A stretch of DNA of 64,000 bases, from positions 62,001 to 126,000 of the forward strand of contig NZ_LPXO01000008.1 of NCBI RefSeq assembly GCF_001482405.1. The letters run 5' to 3'. Made by a program: the position numbers and the translations under genes. Shown here piece by piece: positions 8,256 to 16,404 of the stretch. This DNA is from Pseudoponticoccus marisrubri. GTDB lineage: Bacteria; Pseudomonadota; Alphaproteobacteria; Rhodobacterales; Rhodobacteraceae. Numbering within the stretch: position 1 is the first letter of the stretch; each line of letters begins with the position of its first letter. The notes beneath the pieces are model-generated. The model was not told the DNA's origin. It saw only the letters and a program-made list of their open reading frames with translations, and did no database searches.

Positions 8256-9311
8256 ATGACCACCGTGCAAGACCTCTATGATGCCCGCGTCGCCGCGGGC
8301 GCGCTCAAGCCCGACGACGCGCAGATCGCGGCCCTGCCGGCGCTGGAACGCATCCGCGCCGCGCTGGCCGAGCCGCCGCGCCGCGGGCTCTTTCGCAAGG
8401 CCCCCGAGCCGCCCAAGGGGCTGTATCTCTGGGGCGGCGTGGGGCGCGGCAAGTCGATGCTGATGGACCTCTTCGTCGAGACGCTGAGCGTGCCGGCGCG
8501 GCGGGTGCATTTCCACGGCTTCATGCAGGAGGTCCATGCCGAGATGCACCGGCTGCGCAAGGACGGTGTCGAGGATCCGATCAAGCCGGTGGCCAAGGCG
8601 GTCAGCGACGATGTGCGGGTGCTGGCCTTCGACGAGATGCAGATCACCGACATCACCGACGCGATGATCGTGGGCCGGCTGTTCGAACGGCTGTTTGCGG
8701 CAGGCTGCGTGGTGGTGACCACCTCGAACCGGGTGCCGGACGACCTGTACAAGGACGGGCTGAACCGGCAGCTCTTTCTGCCCTTCATCGAGCTGATAGA
8801 GGAGCGGCTTGAGGTGCGCGAGCTGGCCTCGGACCGCGATCACCGGCAGGACCGGCTGCAGGGCACGCAGGTCTATTTCACCCCCTCGGGCCCCGAGGCC
8901 CGCGCGAAGATCGACGCCCTGTGGGAGGAGCTGAGCCACGGGCAGGAGGAAGAGCTGGTCCTGCACGTGAAGGGCCGGCAGGTCGAGCTGCCGCGCTTTC
9001 ATAACGGGGTGGCGCGGGCCAGCTTCTACGATCTCTGCGCGCGGCCGCTGGGGCCGGCGGATTACCTCAAGATCGCCGAGGTACTGCGGGTGCTGATCCT
9101 CGAGGACATCCCGCAGATGGGCAGCCACAATTTCAACGAGGCCAAGCGCTTCGTCACGCTGATCGACGCGCTTTACGAGGCTCGCGTGGCGCTGGTGGCC
9201 AGCGCCGCGGCCGCGCCGGAGATGCTCTATGTCGAAGGGGCGGGCAGTTTCGAGTTCGAGCGCACCGCCAGCCGCCTGCGCGAGATGCAGGCCGCCGACT
9301 GGGGCGGCTGA
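8256..9311 (+). CDS. zapE: cell division protein ZapE (AFG1-family ATPase)
   Basis: P-loop ATPase of 351 residues, the usual length for ZapE/AFG1. Walker A is GGVGRGKS (60-67), Walker B is VLAFDEMQITD, and the sensor region reads VVTTSNRVPDDLYKDGLNRQLFLPFI. HFHGFMQEVH and RFVTLIDALYEARVAL are characteristic of the family. In E. coli ZapE acts at the Z-ring under oxygen limitation; the mitochondrial relative works in protein quality control. AAGGGAAG precedes the ATG. It is monocistronic and closed by the hairpin at 9347-9366. Confidence 0.93.
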   Translation: MTTVQDLYDARVAAGALKPDDAQIAALPALERIRAALAEPPRRGLFRKAPEPPKGLYLWGGVGRGKSMLMDLFVETLSVPARRVHFHGFMQEVHAEMHRLRKDGVEDPIKPVAKAVSDDVRVLAFDEMQITDITDAMIVGRLFERLFAAGCVVVTTSNRVPDDLYKDGLNRQLFLPFIELIEERLEVRELASDRDHRQDRLQGTQVYFTPSGPEARAKIDALWEELSHGQEEELVLHVKGRQVELPRFHNGVARASFYDLCARPLGPADYLKIAEVLRVLILEDIPQMGSHNFNEAKRFVTLIDALYEARVALVASAAAAPEMLYVEGAGSFEFERTASRLREMQAADWGG

Positions 9312-9346
9312 GCGGGGTCAGTTCAACTCATCGGGCGACAAAGGAA

Positions 9347-9366
9347 GGGGTCGGAAAACCGACCCC
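9347..9366. terminator. bidirectional hairpin terminator between zapE and the LysM gene
   Basis: GGGGTCGG, AAAA loop, CCGACCCC: a perfect 8-bp GC-rich stem 35 bases after the zapE stop. It is followed by the T-rich run TGTTGTTGTT and preceded by an A-rich stretch (ACAAAGGAA). It fits an intrinsic terminator that serves both convergent genes. Confidence 0.75.
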
Positions 9367-9427
9367 CAAGTGTTGTTGTTATGCTCGATTGTCTGTCTGC
9401 CTGCGTGAAGTCTCGGGGTCGGCCGTT

Positions 9428-10348
9428 TCAGAGTGCCGGGATGGTCAGGGTCTGGCCGATGCGGATACGGTCGGGCGCCGCGACCCGGTCGCGGTTGGCC
9501 TCGAAGATGCGGGTGTGCAGCGCCGTCTCGCCGTAGAAGCGGTAGGCGATGGCGGCGAGGCTGTCGCCGGGCTGCACGACATAGCTTTGCGGGCGGGTGA
9601 CGGCGGGCGGGCGTGTCGCCTCGGCGGTCAGGCCCGCGGTCAGCGCGGGATCGGCCGCGTCGCCGGCCCCGGCCGCGACCGAGCGCTGAACCAGCGTGGC
9701 CAGCAGCGTCTGCGTATCGACCCGCCCCTCGGAGGTGATCAGCGCCTCGGGCACCGCGATGCGCCCGTCGGTGCGCGCCTCGTTCAGCAGCGCATCCAGG
9801 TAGGCGTCGGACTGCCCCTCGCGCAGCGCCTGCACGACCAGCGTGTCCAGCCCTTGCGATTTCGGCTTGAGCGCGCCCAGCCCGGCCAGCACGTCCTGCG
9901 TCATGTCCTGCAGCGCAAGATCCTGACCGGTGGCGGCCTCGGGCCCCAGCTCGGCCAGAAGGCTCTGGGTGGTGCGCGCCAGCTGGTCATCCTGCGCCCG
10001 CGACTGCGCCAGCGCATCGGCCAGCGCCGCCATGCGGTCAGCGCCCGACCCGGCCGAAGGGGGCGCGGCCGGGTCGGGCAGGTCTGTCCCGGCGGCGAGC
10101 GCTGCCAGCACGCCGCGGGACAGGTCGTCGGCCGCGGGTGCGGTGGACGGCTCCGCCGGCCGGACCGTCGCAGGGGCCGGGGCGGGATCGGTGATCGGGT
10201 CCCCGATCGCGGTCAGGTCCGAGGCGGCGCGGGTCACCCCGGTGACCGTGCCCGGCTCGTCACGTTGCGCGGACAGGCCCGGCTGAAAGATCAGCAGCGC
10301 GGCGGTGATGCCGACAAAGGCCGTTCCCAGCAGAATGAGGCGGATCAT
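9428..10348 (-). CDS. LysM-domain envelope protein
   Basis: Protein of 306 residues with an N-terminal membrane anchor or signal (LILLGTAFVGITAALLIF). A long Ala/Pro/Asp-rich, low-complexity middle follows. One C-terminal LysM domain (about 256-306) starts YVVQPGDSLAAIAYRFYG and ends IRIGQTLTIPAL. LysM binds peptidoglycan or other N-acetylglucosamine polymers, so it is probably periplasmic. No catalytic domain is visible. It lies 28 bases downstream of the rhodanese gene on the same strand and is probably co-transcribed with it. Confidence 0.82.
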   Translation of the reverse strand: MIRLILLGTAFVGITAALLIFQPGLSAQRDEPGTVTGVTRAASDLTAIGDPITDPAPAPATVRPAEPSTAPAADDLSRGVLAALAAGTDLPDPAAPPSAGSGADRMAALADALAQSRAQDDQLARTTQSLLAELGPEAATGQDLALQDMTQDVLAGLGALKPKSQGLDTLVVQALREGQSDAYLDALLNEARTDGRIAVPEALITSEGRVDTQTLLATLVQRSVAAGAGDAADPALTAGLTAEATRPPAVTRPQSYVVQPGDSLAAIAYRFYGETALHTRIFEANRDRVAAPDRIRIGQTLTIPAL

Positions 10349-10376
10349 CGCGCGTCTCCTCTTGCCCGTCGGCCGG

Positions 10377-11006
10377 TCAGGCCGGGCTCTGGACGGTCAG
10401 GCCCAGCAGCATCCACAATTGCATGCCGCCGCGGTAGTAATGCAGCTTGGACGGCGGATAGCCCGTCGCGGTGAGGTTGCGGATGGCGCGCGGGCTCTGA
10501 TCGCACCACGGGCCGTTACAGAACAGCATCAGCTCCATCGCGCCCGAGAAATCCCAGCCCGCGCCCTGCTTGCGCGCGCCCAGCGCCTGCAGGATCTCGT
10601 CGCGATAGGGGTTGGTGGGCTCCAGCGTGACGAAGGGCACGTTGACCGCGCCCGGGATCGTGCCCTTGGCGTGCCATTCCGGCACCCGGCTGTCGATCAG
10701 CAGCCCCGTGCCGGCAGCCACCTTCTGGTCGAGAAAGTCGATCACCTCGATCTCGCCCACGGTGGCCACGCCCTCGGCCGCGGCGATCGGGTGGATGCAG
10801 AAGGGCGGGCAGGGCCGCGAAGTCTTGGTGAATTCCGGGGTCAGCCGATGCGCCGTGTCCTGGATCCGCTCGATCACGATGGTCCGGCCGTTCACATCGA
10901 TCGCGCGGGAGGCCTGATCCGGCGTGATCCGGACATCCTGCGCCGGCAGGGCCGTGGCAACAAGACAGATGGCCAGCGCCAAGGCGCTGCGCATATGGCG
11001 CATCAT
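10377..11006 (-). CDS. periplasmic rhodanese-like protein
   Basis: Protein of 209 residues with a Sec signal peptide (RSALALAICLVATALPA, cleavage probably before QDV) and one rhodanese domain. Family landmarks are LLIDSRVPEWHAKGTIPGAVNVPF and the active-site loop LMLFCNGPWCDQSPRAI, whose first cysteine would carry the persulfide. A Cys-rich CPPFC sequence lies upstream. The start MMRHMRS is chosen because GGGGGAC lies seven bases before it; a longer frame from 11042 would spoil the signal peptide. The substrate is unknown; sulfur transfer or a structural role outside the cytoplasm are both possible. The AT-rich promoter at 11074-11103 precedes it. Confidence 0.8.
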   Translation of the reverse strand: MMRHMRSALALAICLVATALPAQDVRITPDQASRAIDVNGRTIVIERIQDTAHRLTPEFTKTSRPCPPFCIHPIAAAEGVATVGEIEVIDFLDQKVAAGTGLLIDSRVPEWHAKGTIPGAVNVPFVTLEPTNPYRDEILQALGARKQGAGWDFSGAMELMLFCNGPWCDQSPRAIRNLTATGYPPSKLHYYRGGMQLWMLLGLTVQSPA

Positions 11007-11073
11007 CGTAGAAGTCCCCCAAGATCCGGTGAGTCCCGACACGGCAGAGTGTAATTCGGGCTCTTTTGCACTA

Positions 11074-11103
11074 AATATTGGAGGTTTTTGACGAATCAGT
11101 CAA
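11074..11103 (-). promoter_or_regulatory. predicted sigma-70 promoter with overlapping inverted repeat
   Basis: On the minus strand a -35 box TTGACT and a -10 box AATATT are 18 bases apart, about 65 bases before the rhodanese start. The -35 lies inside TTGAC-N6-GTCAA (11088-11103), and CGAATCA at 11092-11098 is inverted as TGATTCG just beyond it. The whole stretch 11060-11170 is markedly AT-rich against its surroundings. A dimeric regulator could occlude the -35. Confidence 0.5.
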
Positions 11104-11203
11104 GAAAAAGTGATTCGTTTCGTCGGAAAAGACAATCCGGTTCGCATTCATTTCAAAATTGCGAGTCTTTTTCGCGACTTGCCCGGTGGCGGCCGGCCCG
11201 TGT

Positions 11204-12478
11204 TCAGCCGTTCTCGCGCAGGATGGCCCCGGCCAGGTAGAGCGAACCGCAGATCAGGATGCGCGCCTGCGGCTCCTCGGCCACGATCCGGCGGATGGCG
11301 CCGGCCACGTCAGGGGCGGTCTGCGTGTCGTGCCCGACCTCGGCCGCAAGGCGCGCGGTCTCGTCGGCGGGCAGCGTCGCCGTCTCTCCCGGGATCGAGA
11401 CGGCGGTCAGGCTGCGGGCCTGCCCGGCCAGCGGGCGCAGGAAGCCGCGCGCATCCTTGGTGTTCAGCATGCCGCACACCAGATGCGTGGGCCGCTCGGG
11501 CAGCCGCGCCAGATGCGCCGCCAGCGCCTGCCCGGCGGCCGGGTTGTGCCCGCCATCCAGCCAGAGCTCGGCCTCGGGCGCGGCGGCGACCAGCGGGCCC
11601 TCGCGCAGGCGCTGCATCCGCGCGGGCCAATCGGCGCGTGTCACCGCGGCCTCGAAGGCCGCCTCGCCCTGCCCCAGCGCGCGCAGCGCCGCCAGCGCGG
11701 TGCCGGCATTCTGCACCTGGTGCGCGCCGGGCAGGTTGGGCAGCGGCAGGTCCAGCAGGCCGCTTTCGTCCTGGTAGACCATGCGCCCGCGTTCCTCGGC
11801 CACGTGCCAGTGCTGGCCATGCACCATGAGCGGTGCGCCCAGCCGGGCGGCCCGGTCCTCGATCACCTCCAGCGCGGCATCGGGCTGGGGGGCGACCACG
11901 CAGGGCACGCCGCGTTTCAGGATGCCGGCCTTCTCGCCGGCGATCAGGGCCAGCGTGTCGCCAAGGTATTGTTCGTGATCCATCGAGATCGGCGTGATGA
12001 CGGTCAGCGCGGGCCGGGCCACCACGTTGGTCGCGTCCAGACGGCCGCCCAGCCCGGTCTCCAGCAGCGTGAACTCGGCCGGCACGCGTGACATGGCCAG
12101 CAGCGCGGCGCAGGTGGTGATCTCGAAATAGGTGATCTGCGCACCGCCATTGGCCGCGGCGCATTCGTCCAGCACCTCTGTAAGCGCAGGCTCCGAGATC
12201 AGCGTGCCGGCCAGCCGGATGCGTTCGTGGAACCGCGCGAGATGCGGCGAGGTATAAGCATGCACGCGGTGCCCCGCCCCCTCCAGCCCGGCGCGCAGCA
12301 TGGCCTGCGTGCTGCCCTTGCCATTGGTGCCGGCCAGATGGATCACGGGCGGCAGCGCGTCCTGAGGGTTGTCCAGCGCGTCCAGCAGCCGCCAGACCCG
12401 GTCCAGCACGAGATCCATCACCTTGGGATGCAGCGACATCATCCGTTGCAGGATGACATCCGAGCCGGCTGCGCTCAT
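11204..12478 (-). CDS. folC: bifunctional folylpolyglutamate synthase/dihydrofolate synthase
   Basis: Mur-ligase family enzyme of 424 residues that adds glutamate to dihydropteroate and to reduced folates in the cytosol. The P-loop is HLAGTNGKGSTQAML. The partner motifs TSPHLARFHERIR, FEITTCAAL, ETGLGGRLDATN, ITPISMDHEQYLG and GEKAGI are all present, and the C-terminal domain opens with WLDGGHNPAAG. The start ATG overlaps the accD stop (ATGA), the usual accD-folC arrangement in proteobacteria. A longer frame reaching 12556 lies inside accD and was not used. Confidence 0.95.
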   Translation of the reverse strand: MSAAGSDVILQRMMSLHPKVMDLVLDRVWRLLDALDNPQDALPPVIHLAGTNGKGSTQAMLRAGLEGAGHRVHAYTSPHLARFHERIRLAGTLISEPALTEVLDECAAANGGAQITYFEITTCAALLAMSRVPAEFTLLETGLGGRLDATNVVARPALTVITPISMDHEQYLGDTLALIAGEKAGILKRGVPCVVAPQPDAALEVIEDRAARLGAPLMVHGQHWHVAEERGRMVYQDESGLLDLPLPNLPGAHQVQNAGTALAALRALGQGEAAFEAAVTRADWPARMQRLREGPLVAAAPEAELWLDGGHNPAAGQALAAHLARLPERPTHLVCGMLNTKDARGFLRPLAGQARSLTAVSIPGETATLPADETARLAAEVGHDTQTAPDVAGAIRRIVAEEPQARILICGSLYLAGAILRENG

Positions 12479-13413
12479 TCGGGCTTGGCCGCGTCTTGAC
12501 CGTTGGCACTGTCCTGCGCGCCCTCCTCGGGGCCCGGCGGCGGCAGGTCGCCCCATGTGGCGGGCGGCATCTGCATCAGCATCCGCGTCATCACGATCAG
12601 TTCCTCGCGCAGCTTGCGGCGGTCGGTCACGCGGTCCAACATGCCATGCTCCAGCAGGTACTCGGCGCGCTGGAACCCCTCGGGCAGCTTCTCGCGGATG
12701 GTCTGCTCGATCACGCGCGGGCCGGCAAAGCAGATCAGCGCCCCCGGCTCGGCGATCTGCACGTCTCCCAGCATCGCGTAGGAGGCGGTGACCCCGCCGG
12801 TCGTGGGATGGGTCAGCACCACGATATAGGGCAGGCCCTTTTCCTTGAGCATCTGGATTGCCACGGTCGAGCGCGGCATCTGCATCAGGCTGAGAATGCC
12901 CTCCTGCATGCGCGCGCCGCCGGCGGCCGAGAACAGCACCAGCGGACGGCCCAGCCGCACCGCCTCTTCGGCGGCGGCGATGATCGCGTTGCCGACATAC
13001 ATGCCCATGGAGCCGCCCATGAAGCTGAAATCCTGCGCCGCGGCGACGATGGGCGTGCGCCCGATCTCGCCCGTGGCGACCAGCATCGCCTCCTTCTCGC
13101 CGCTGGATTTCTGCGCCGCGCGCATCCGGTCGGGATAGCGCTTCTGGTCACGGAAATGCAGCGGGTCGGCGACCGGGTCGGGCACCGCCACCTCGGAGAA
13201 AACGCCGCCGTCGAAGAGCGACAGGAAACGGTCGCGCGGCGTGATATTCATGTGGTGGCCGCAATTGGTGCACACGCTGAGATTGTCGCTGATCTCGCGG
13301 TGGAAGAGCATCGTGCCGCAATCGTCGCATTTCGACCAGAGGTTCTCGGGCAGTTCGCGGCGCGAAAAGATCGAGTTGATGCGGGGGCGGACGTAGTTGG
13401 TGATCCAGTTCAT
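12475..13413 (-). CDS. accD: acetyl-CoA carboxylase carboxyltransferase subunit beta
   Basis: Carboxyltransferase beta subunit of 312 residues. With AccA it moves carboxyl from biotin to acetyl-CoA in the first step of fatty acid synthesis. The N-terminal zinc ribbon has C29, C32, C48 and C51 (CDDCGTMLFHRE, CTNCGHH). The crotonase-fold core contains FSAAGGARMQEGILSLMQM, HPTTGGVTASYAMLGD and GPRVIEQTIREKLPEGFQ. The last 30 residues are an acidic, Pro/Gln-rich tail that extends beyond the core. It is translationally coupled to folC. Confidence 0.96.
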   Translation of the reverse strand: MNWITNYVRPRINSIFSRRELPENLWSKCDDCGTMLFHREISDNLSVCTNCGHHMNITPRDRFLSLFDGGVFSEVAVPDPVADPLHFRDQKRYPDRMRAAQKSSGEKEAMLVATGEIGRTPIVAAAQDFSFMGGSMGMYVGNAIIAAAEEAVRLGRPLVLFSAAGGARMQEGILSLMQMPRSTVAIQMLKEKGLPYIVVLTHPTTGGVTASYAMLGDVQIAEPGALICFAGPRVIEQTIREKLPEGFQRAEYLLEHGMLDRVTDRRKLREELIVMTRMLMQMPPATWGDLPPPGPEEGAQDSANGQDAAKPE

Positions 13414-13486
13414 GCGGGACCTGCTGTTGCGACGCGTGCGCGAGACATATGGAAGCGGCCGGGGAAATGCAATCGGGGGCGGCGCC

Positions 13487-14377
13487 TCAGCGCCGCAGCG
13501 CCACCCGTGCAGCCAGCCAGGACAGCCCGATCATGGCCAGGTCCGCGGGCAGCAGCGCCGCCACGGCCGCGGCATCCTCGGGCCCGAAGGCAAAGCGGTA
13601 GAGCGCCAGCCCCGACATGTCGCCCTGCAACGAGACCAGCGCCATGGCGATGAAATTGTTGACCATGTGCAGCGCCACGGCCGGGCCCAGCGTGCCCGCG
13701 CGCGCCGTCAGGTCGGCAGCGGCGACGCCGAAGCCAAAGCTCCAGGCCGCGATGGTCAGCGCGTTGTCGCCATAGGTGCCCGGCGCGTAGTGGCCCAGCG
13801 CGAAGGCCGCCGAGGGCAGGCCGATCCACACCGCCGGATGCGCCACCCGCGCGGCCAGCTGGGATTGCAGGTAGCCGCGGAACAGAAGCTCTTCCGAGCC
13901 GGTCTGGATGGCCAGCCCCAGCAGGGTCAGCGGCAGCAGTGCCAGCCACAGCCGCGGGTCGAGCCCCGGCTCGGTCGCCTGCGACAGCGGCCAGGGCGGC
14001 AGCAGCGCCACCGCACCGTTGAGCAGCAGCAGGGCCAGCGCCACGCGGGCGAACTGGCGCAGGGCAAGGCCCGGCGGGCCGATCAGGCTGGCCGCACTGC
14101 GCTTGTGGATCATCTCGGCCGCGACCACCGTGCCTGCCCCCATGGCCCCCATCAGGACCAGCAGCCCCAACAGGCCCAGCGGCGTGTCGGCGCGGTCCAG
14201 CTGGGCCACGATCTCGAGATAGCGGTCGGGGTCGAGCAGCGTGCGCAGCATGGCCACGATGCCGCGTGCCAGCCCGAACATCACCGCCAGCGCCACGATC
14301 AACCCCAGCCCCAGCCGCCAGAGCTCGGCCGAGGGGCGCGCCGGATCGGTCATCAGGGCGTGGCGGTCATAGCTCAT
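13487..14377 (-). CDS. CPBP family intramembrane glutamic endopeptidase
   Basis: Membrane protein of 296 residues with eight or so hydrophobic segments and the Abi/CPBP motifs: SEELLFRGYL (glutamate pair and arginine), FALGHYAPG (first histidine) and HMVNNFIA (second histidine with asparagines). The family contains CAAX-type proteases and bacteriocin self-immunity proteins; function in most bacteria is unknown. The start MSYDRHAL overlaps the desaturase stop by ATGA, so the two are co-translated. A link to lipid or envelope processing is only suggested by that partner. Confidence 0.82.
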   Translation of the reverse strand: MSYDRHALMTDPARPSAELWRLGLGLIVALAVMFGLARGIVAMLRTLLDPDRYLEIVAQLDRADTPLGLLGLLVLMGAMGAGTVVAAEMIHKRSAASLIGPPGLALRQFARVALALLLLNGAVALLPPWPLSQATEPGLDPRLWLALLPLTLLGLAIQTGSEELLFRGYLQSQLAARVAHPAVWIGLPSAAFALGHYAPGTYGDNALTIAAWSFGFGVAAADLTARAGTLGPAVALHMVNNFIAMALVSLQGDMSGLALYRFAFGPEDAAAVAALLPADLAMIGLSWLAARVALRR

Positions 14378-15312
14378 GCGGTCCGGGCCGAAGCCTGCCG
14401 CAGCACCTGGCCATAGCCGCGCGCCACGGTCATCCGGGCGCCCAGCCCCTTGGCCTGCAGCAGCGCGTGCAGCCGCGGCAGGCGATAGGCGGGCACATGC
14501 ATCACCAGGTGATGTTCGAGATGGTAGTTGACCCAGTAGGGCGCCAGGAACAGCCGCTCCAGCGGGCCGGCCAGCGTGGTGCGCGTGTTCTTGAGCGGAT
14601 CGTCCGAGAAGGCCACCGCGCCGTGTTCGGCGATATTGCGGATGCGCAGCACCATCTGGAACCATGTCAGCAGCGGCAGCAACCACAAGGCGAACCACGT
14701 CCACCACGCGCCCACGGCCCAGAACAGCGCAAACAGCACCACGTTGGCCAGCACGGCGCGCAGCAGCACCGGCCCGGCAAAGGCCTGCGCAAGATCCTGG
14801 CTGGTGGCACCCTCGGTGTCGCCGGCCATCTTGAAGGCGAACATGACCTGCGCGGCGCGCAGCTTCAGCCCGGTCTGCCCCGTGATGTCGCGGACCAGCT
14901 TGCGCCGCAGCGAGGCGCGTGTGGTCGGAAACGGCTTCGACAGGACAAGGTCGGGGTCGCGCTCGGTCTGGGTGTAGCGGTGGTGGCGCAGGTGGTAATG
15001 GCGGTACTCCGGCAGATCGGCGATGATCGGCCGCCCGCAAAGCCACTCGCCCGCCCATGCATTGAGCCACGGCGTGCGAAACAGCGCGTTATGCGCCGCC
15101 TCGTGCATCAGGATCGCCAGGCCCAGCTGACGCGAGCCCACGACCATGACCGCCAGCAGGAAACTCAGCGGGTTGGGCCAGAGATGGAACAGCGCCACCG
15201 CCCCGAAGATCAGCCCCCAGCAATGCAGCAGCAGGCCCACGCCCCACAGGTCCGACCGGCCCGACAGGGCGCGAATCTCCTCGCTGGACAGGTATGCCTT
15301 GCCCGGTGTCAT
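14374..15312 (-). CDS. membrane fatty acid desaturase
   Basis: Integral membrane di-iron desaturase/hydroxylase family, 312 residues. The three histidine boxes are present: HEAAHNALF, YRHYHLRHHRYTQ and YHLEHHLVMHVP, along with a supporting AEHGAV histidine. Hydrophobic pairs flank them, as expected. The start MTPGKAYLSS is preferred over one 36 bases upstream because the extra residues look unlike the family. The exact substrate (phospholipid acyl chain, sphingolipid or carotenoid) cannot be told. Coupled to the CPBP gene by ATGA and divergent from mrr. Confidence 0.82.
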   Translation of the reverse strand: MTPGKAYLSSEEIRALSGRSDLWGVGLLLHCWGLIFGAVALFHLWPNPLSFLLAVMVVGSRQLGLAILMHEAAHNALFRTPWLNAWAGEWLCGRPIIADLPEYRHYHLRHHRYTQTERDPDLVLSKPFPTTRASLRRKLVRDITGQTGLKLRAAQVMFAFKMAGDTEGATSQDLAQAFAGPVLLRAVLANVVLFALFWAVGAWWTWFALWLLPLLTWFQMVLRIRNIAEHGAVAFSDDPLKNTRTTLAGPLERLFLAPYWVNYHLEHHLVMHVPAYRLPRLHALLQAKGLGARMTVARGYGQVLRQASARTA

Positions 15313-15424
15313 GCGCCCATTCTTCGGGACGCACCCGTGAGCTGTCAACGCGGATGGCGGCTTTGCAAATCCGGCAGCGCCCTCTTACCGTCGGCGCATC
15401 GACATGGACGACCGGACAGGCTGC

Positions 15425-16354
15425 ATGATCCCAGATTACCAGACCCTGATGCGCCCGGTGCTGGAAAGCGCCCGGCCCGGCCCCCGCAAGATCGGTGATG
15501 TCGTGGACGAGATCACCGACCGGCTCGGCCTTGATGCGGAAGACCGGCAGCGGCGCCTGCCCAGCGGCAAGCAGACCGTGATCGCCAACCGGGTCCACTG
15601 GGCGCGCACCTATCTCAAGCAGGCGGGCCTTGTGCGGAACACCAAGCGCGGCTGGTTCGAACTGACCGAGCTGGGACGGCAGGCGCTGGAAAGCGATGCC
15701 CGCATCGACACTGCCTACCTGTCGCAATTCGACGCGTTCAACGCCTTCAAGACCCGCAGCCGCAGTGACACAGTTGACGGGACACCGCCCGAGGGTCCGG
15801 CCGCGCCCGAAGCAGACAGCGATGACACGCCGGACGAGTCGCTGCTGGCCGCCCATGCCCGGCTGGAAGAGACGTTGAGCGCGGCATTGCTGGAGAACGT
15901 GCGGCAGGCCTCGCCGGCCTTCTTCGAGCAGCTGATCGTCGATCTGCTGCTCGCGATGGGTTATGGCGGCAGCACCGAGGATGCCGGCCGCGCACTGGGG
16001 CGAACAGGAGATAACGGCGTCGATGGCGTGATCGACCAGGACCCGCTGGGCGTCGACCAGATCTACCTGCAGGCCAAGCGCTATGGCCCCGGCAACGCCG
16101 TGGGCGCCGGCGAGATCCGCGATTTCTTCGGCGCGCTGAACATCCGCAAGGCCACCAAGGGGATCTTCGTGACCACCTCGGATTTCACCGCTTGGGCGCG
16201 GCAGACCACGCGGGATCTGGGCTCTCGCATCGTGCTGATCGACGGCGCCCAGTTGGCCCGCCTGATGATCGCGCATGACGTGGGCTGCCGCGACCGGACC
16301 GTGCTGCATATCAAGCAGATCGACGAGGCCTATTTCGACGAAGGGCTTGCCTGA
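15425..16354 (+). CDS. mrr: Mrr-type type IV restriction endonuclease
   Basis: Protein of 309 residues, close to E. coli Mrr (about 304). The N-terminal Mrr_N winged helix spans about residues 1-90 (PSGKQTVIANRVHWARTYLKQAGL). An acidic linker follows. The C-terminal nuclease domain has FFEQLIVDLLLAMGYGG, GDNGVDGVIDQDPLG (D200) and LQAKRY (Q216, A217, K218), the PD-(D/E)xK variant of this family. Such enzymes cut methylated foreign DNA. The start MIPDYQT has GGACAGG upstream; the ATG 21 bases earlier has no ribosome site. It stands alone, without methyltransferase or specificity genes, as expected for type IV. Confidence 0.88.
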   Translation: MIPDYQTLMRPVLESARPGPRKIGDVVDEITDRLGLDAEDRQRRLPSGKQTVIANRVHWARTYLKQAGLVRNTKRGWFELTELGRQALESDARIDTAYLSQFDAFNAFKTRSRSDTVDGTPPEGPAAPEADSDDTPDESLLAAHARLEETLSAALLENVRQASPAFFEQLIVDLLLAMGYGGSTEDAGRALGRTGDNGVDGVIDQDPLGVDQIYLQAKRYGPGNAVGAGEIRDFFGALNIRKATKGIFVTTSDFTAWARQTTRDLGSRIVLIDGAQLARLMIAHDVGCRDRTVLHIKQIDEAYFDEGLA

Positions 16355-16370
16355 CGGAGGCGGGCTGCGA

Positions 16371-16398
16371 TTGACGCCACCCGCGCCCGTGCTAAGCA
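16371..16398 (+). promoter_or_regulatory. possible promoter giving a leaderless transcript
   Basis: TTGACG at 16371-16376 and a weak TAAGCA at 16393-16398 are 16 bases apart. The -10 ends six bases before the ATG of the AEC permease, which has no recognisable ribosome site. If used, transcription would begin at or next to the start codon. Confidence 0.35.
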
Positions 16399-16404
16399 GC
16401 GGTC

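Noticed and set aside
11088-11103. FNR/CRP-type site
   Set aside because: The symmetric element is TTGAC-N6-GTCAA, which does not fit TTGAT-N4-ATCAA or the CRP consensus in spacing or bases.
15425-16354. Mrr as part of a larger defence island
   Set aside because: Neighbours are a desaturase, a CPBP protease and an AEC permease; no methylase, toxin, transposase or tRNA is near.
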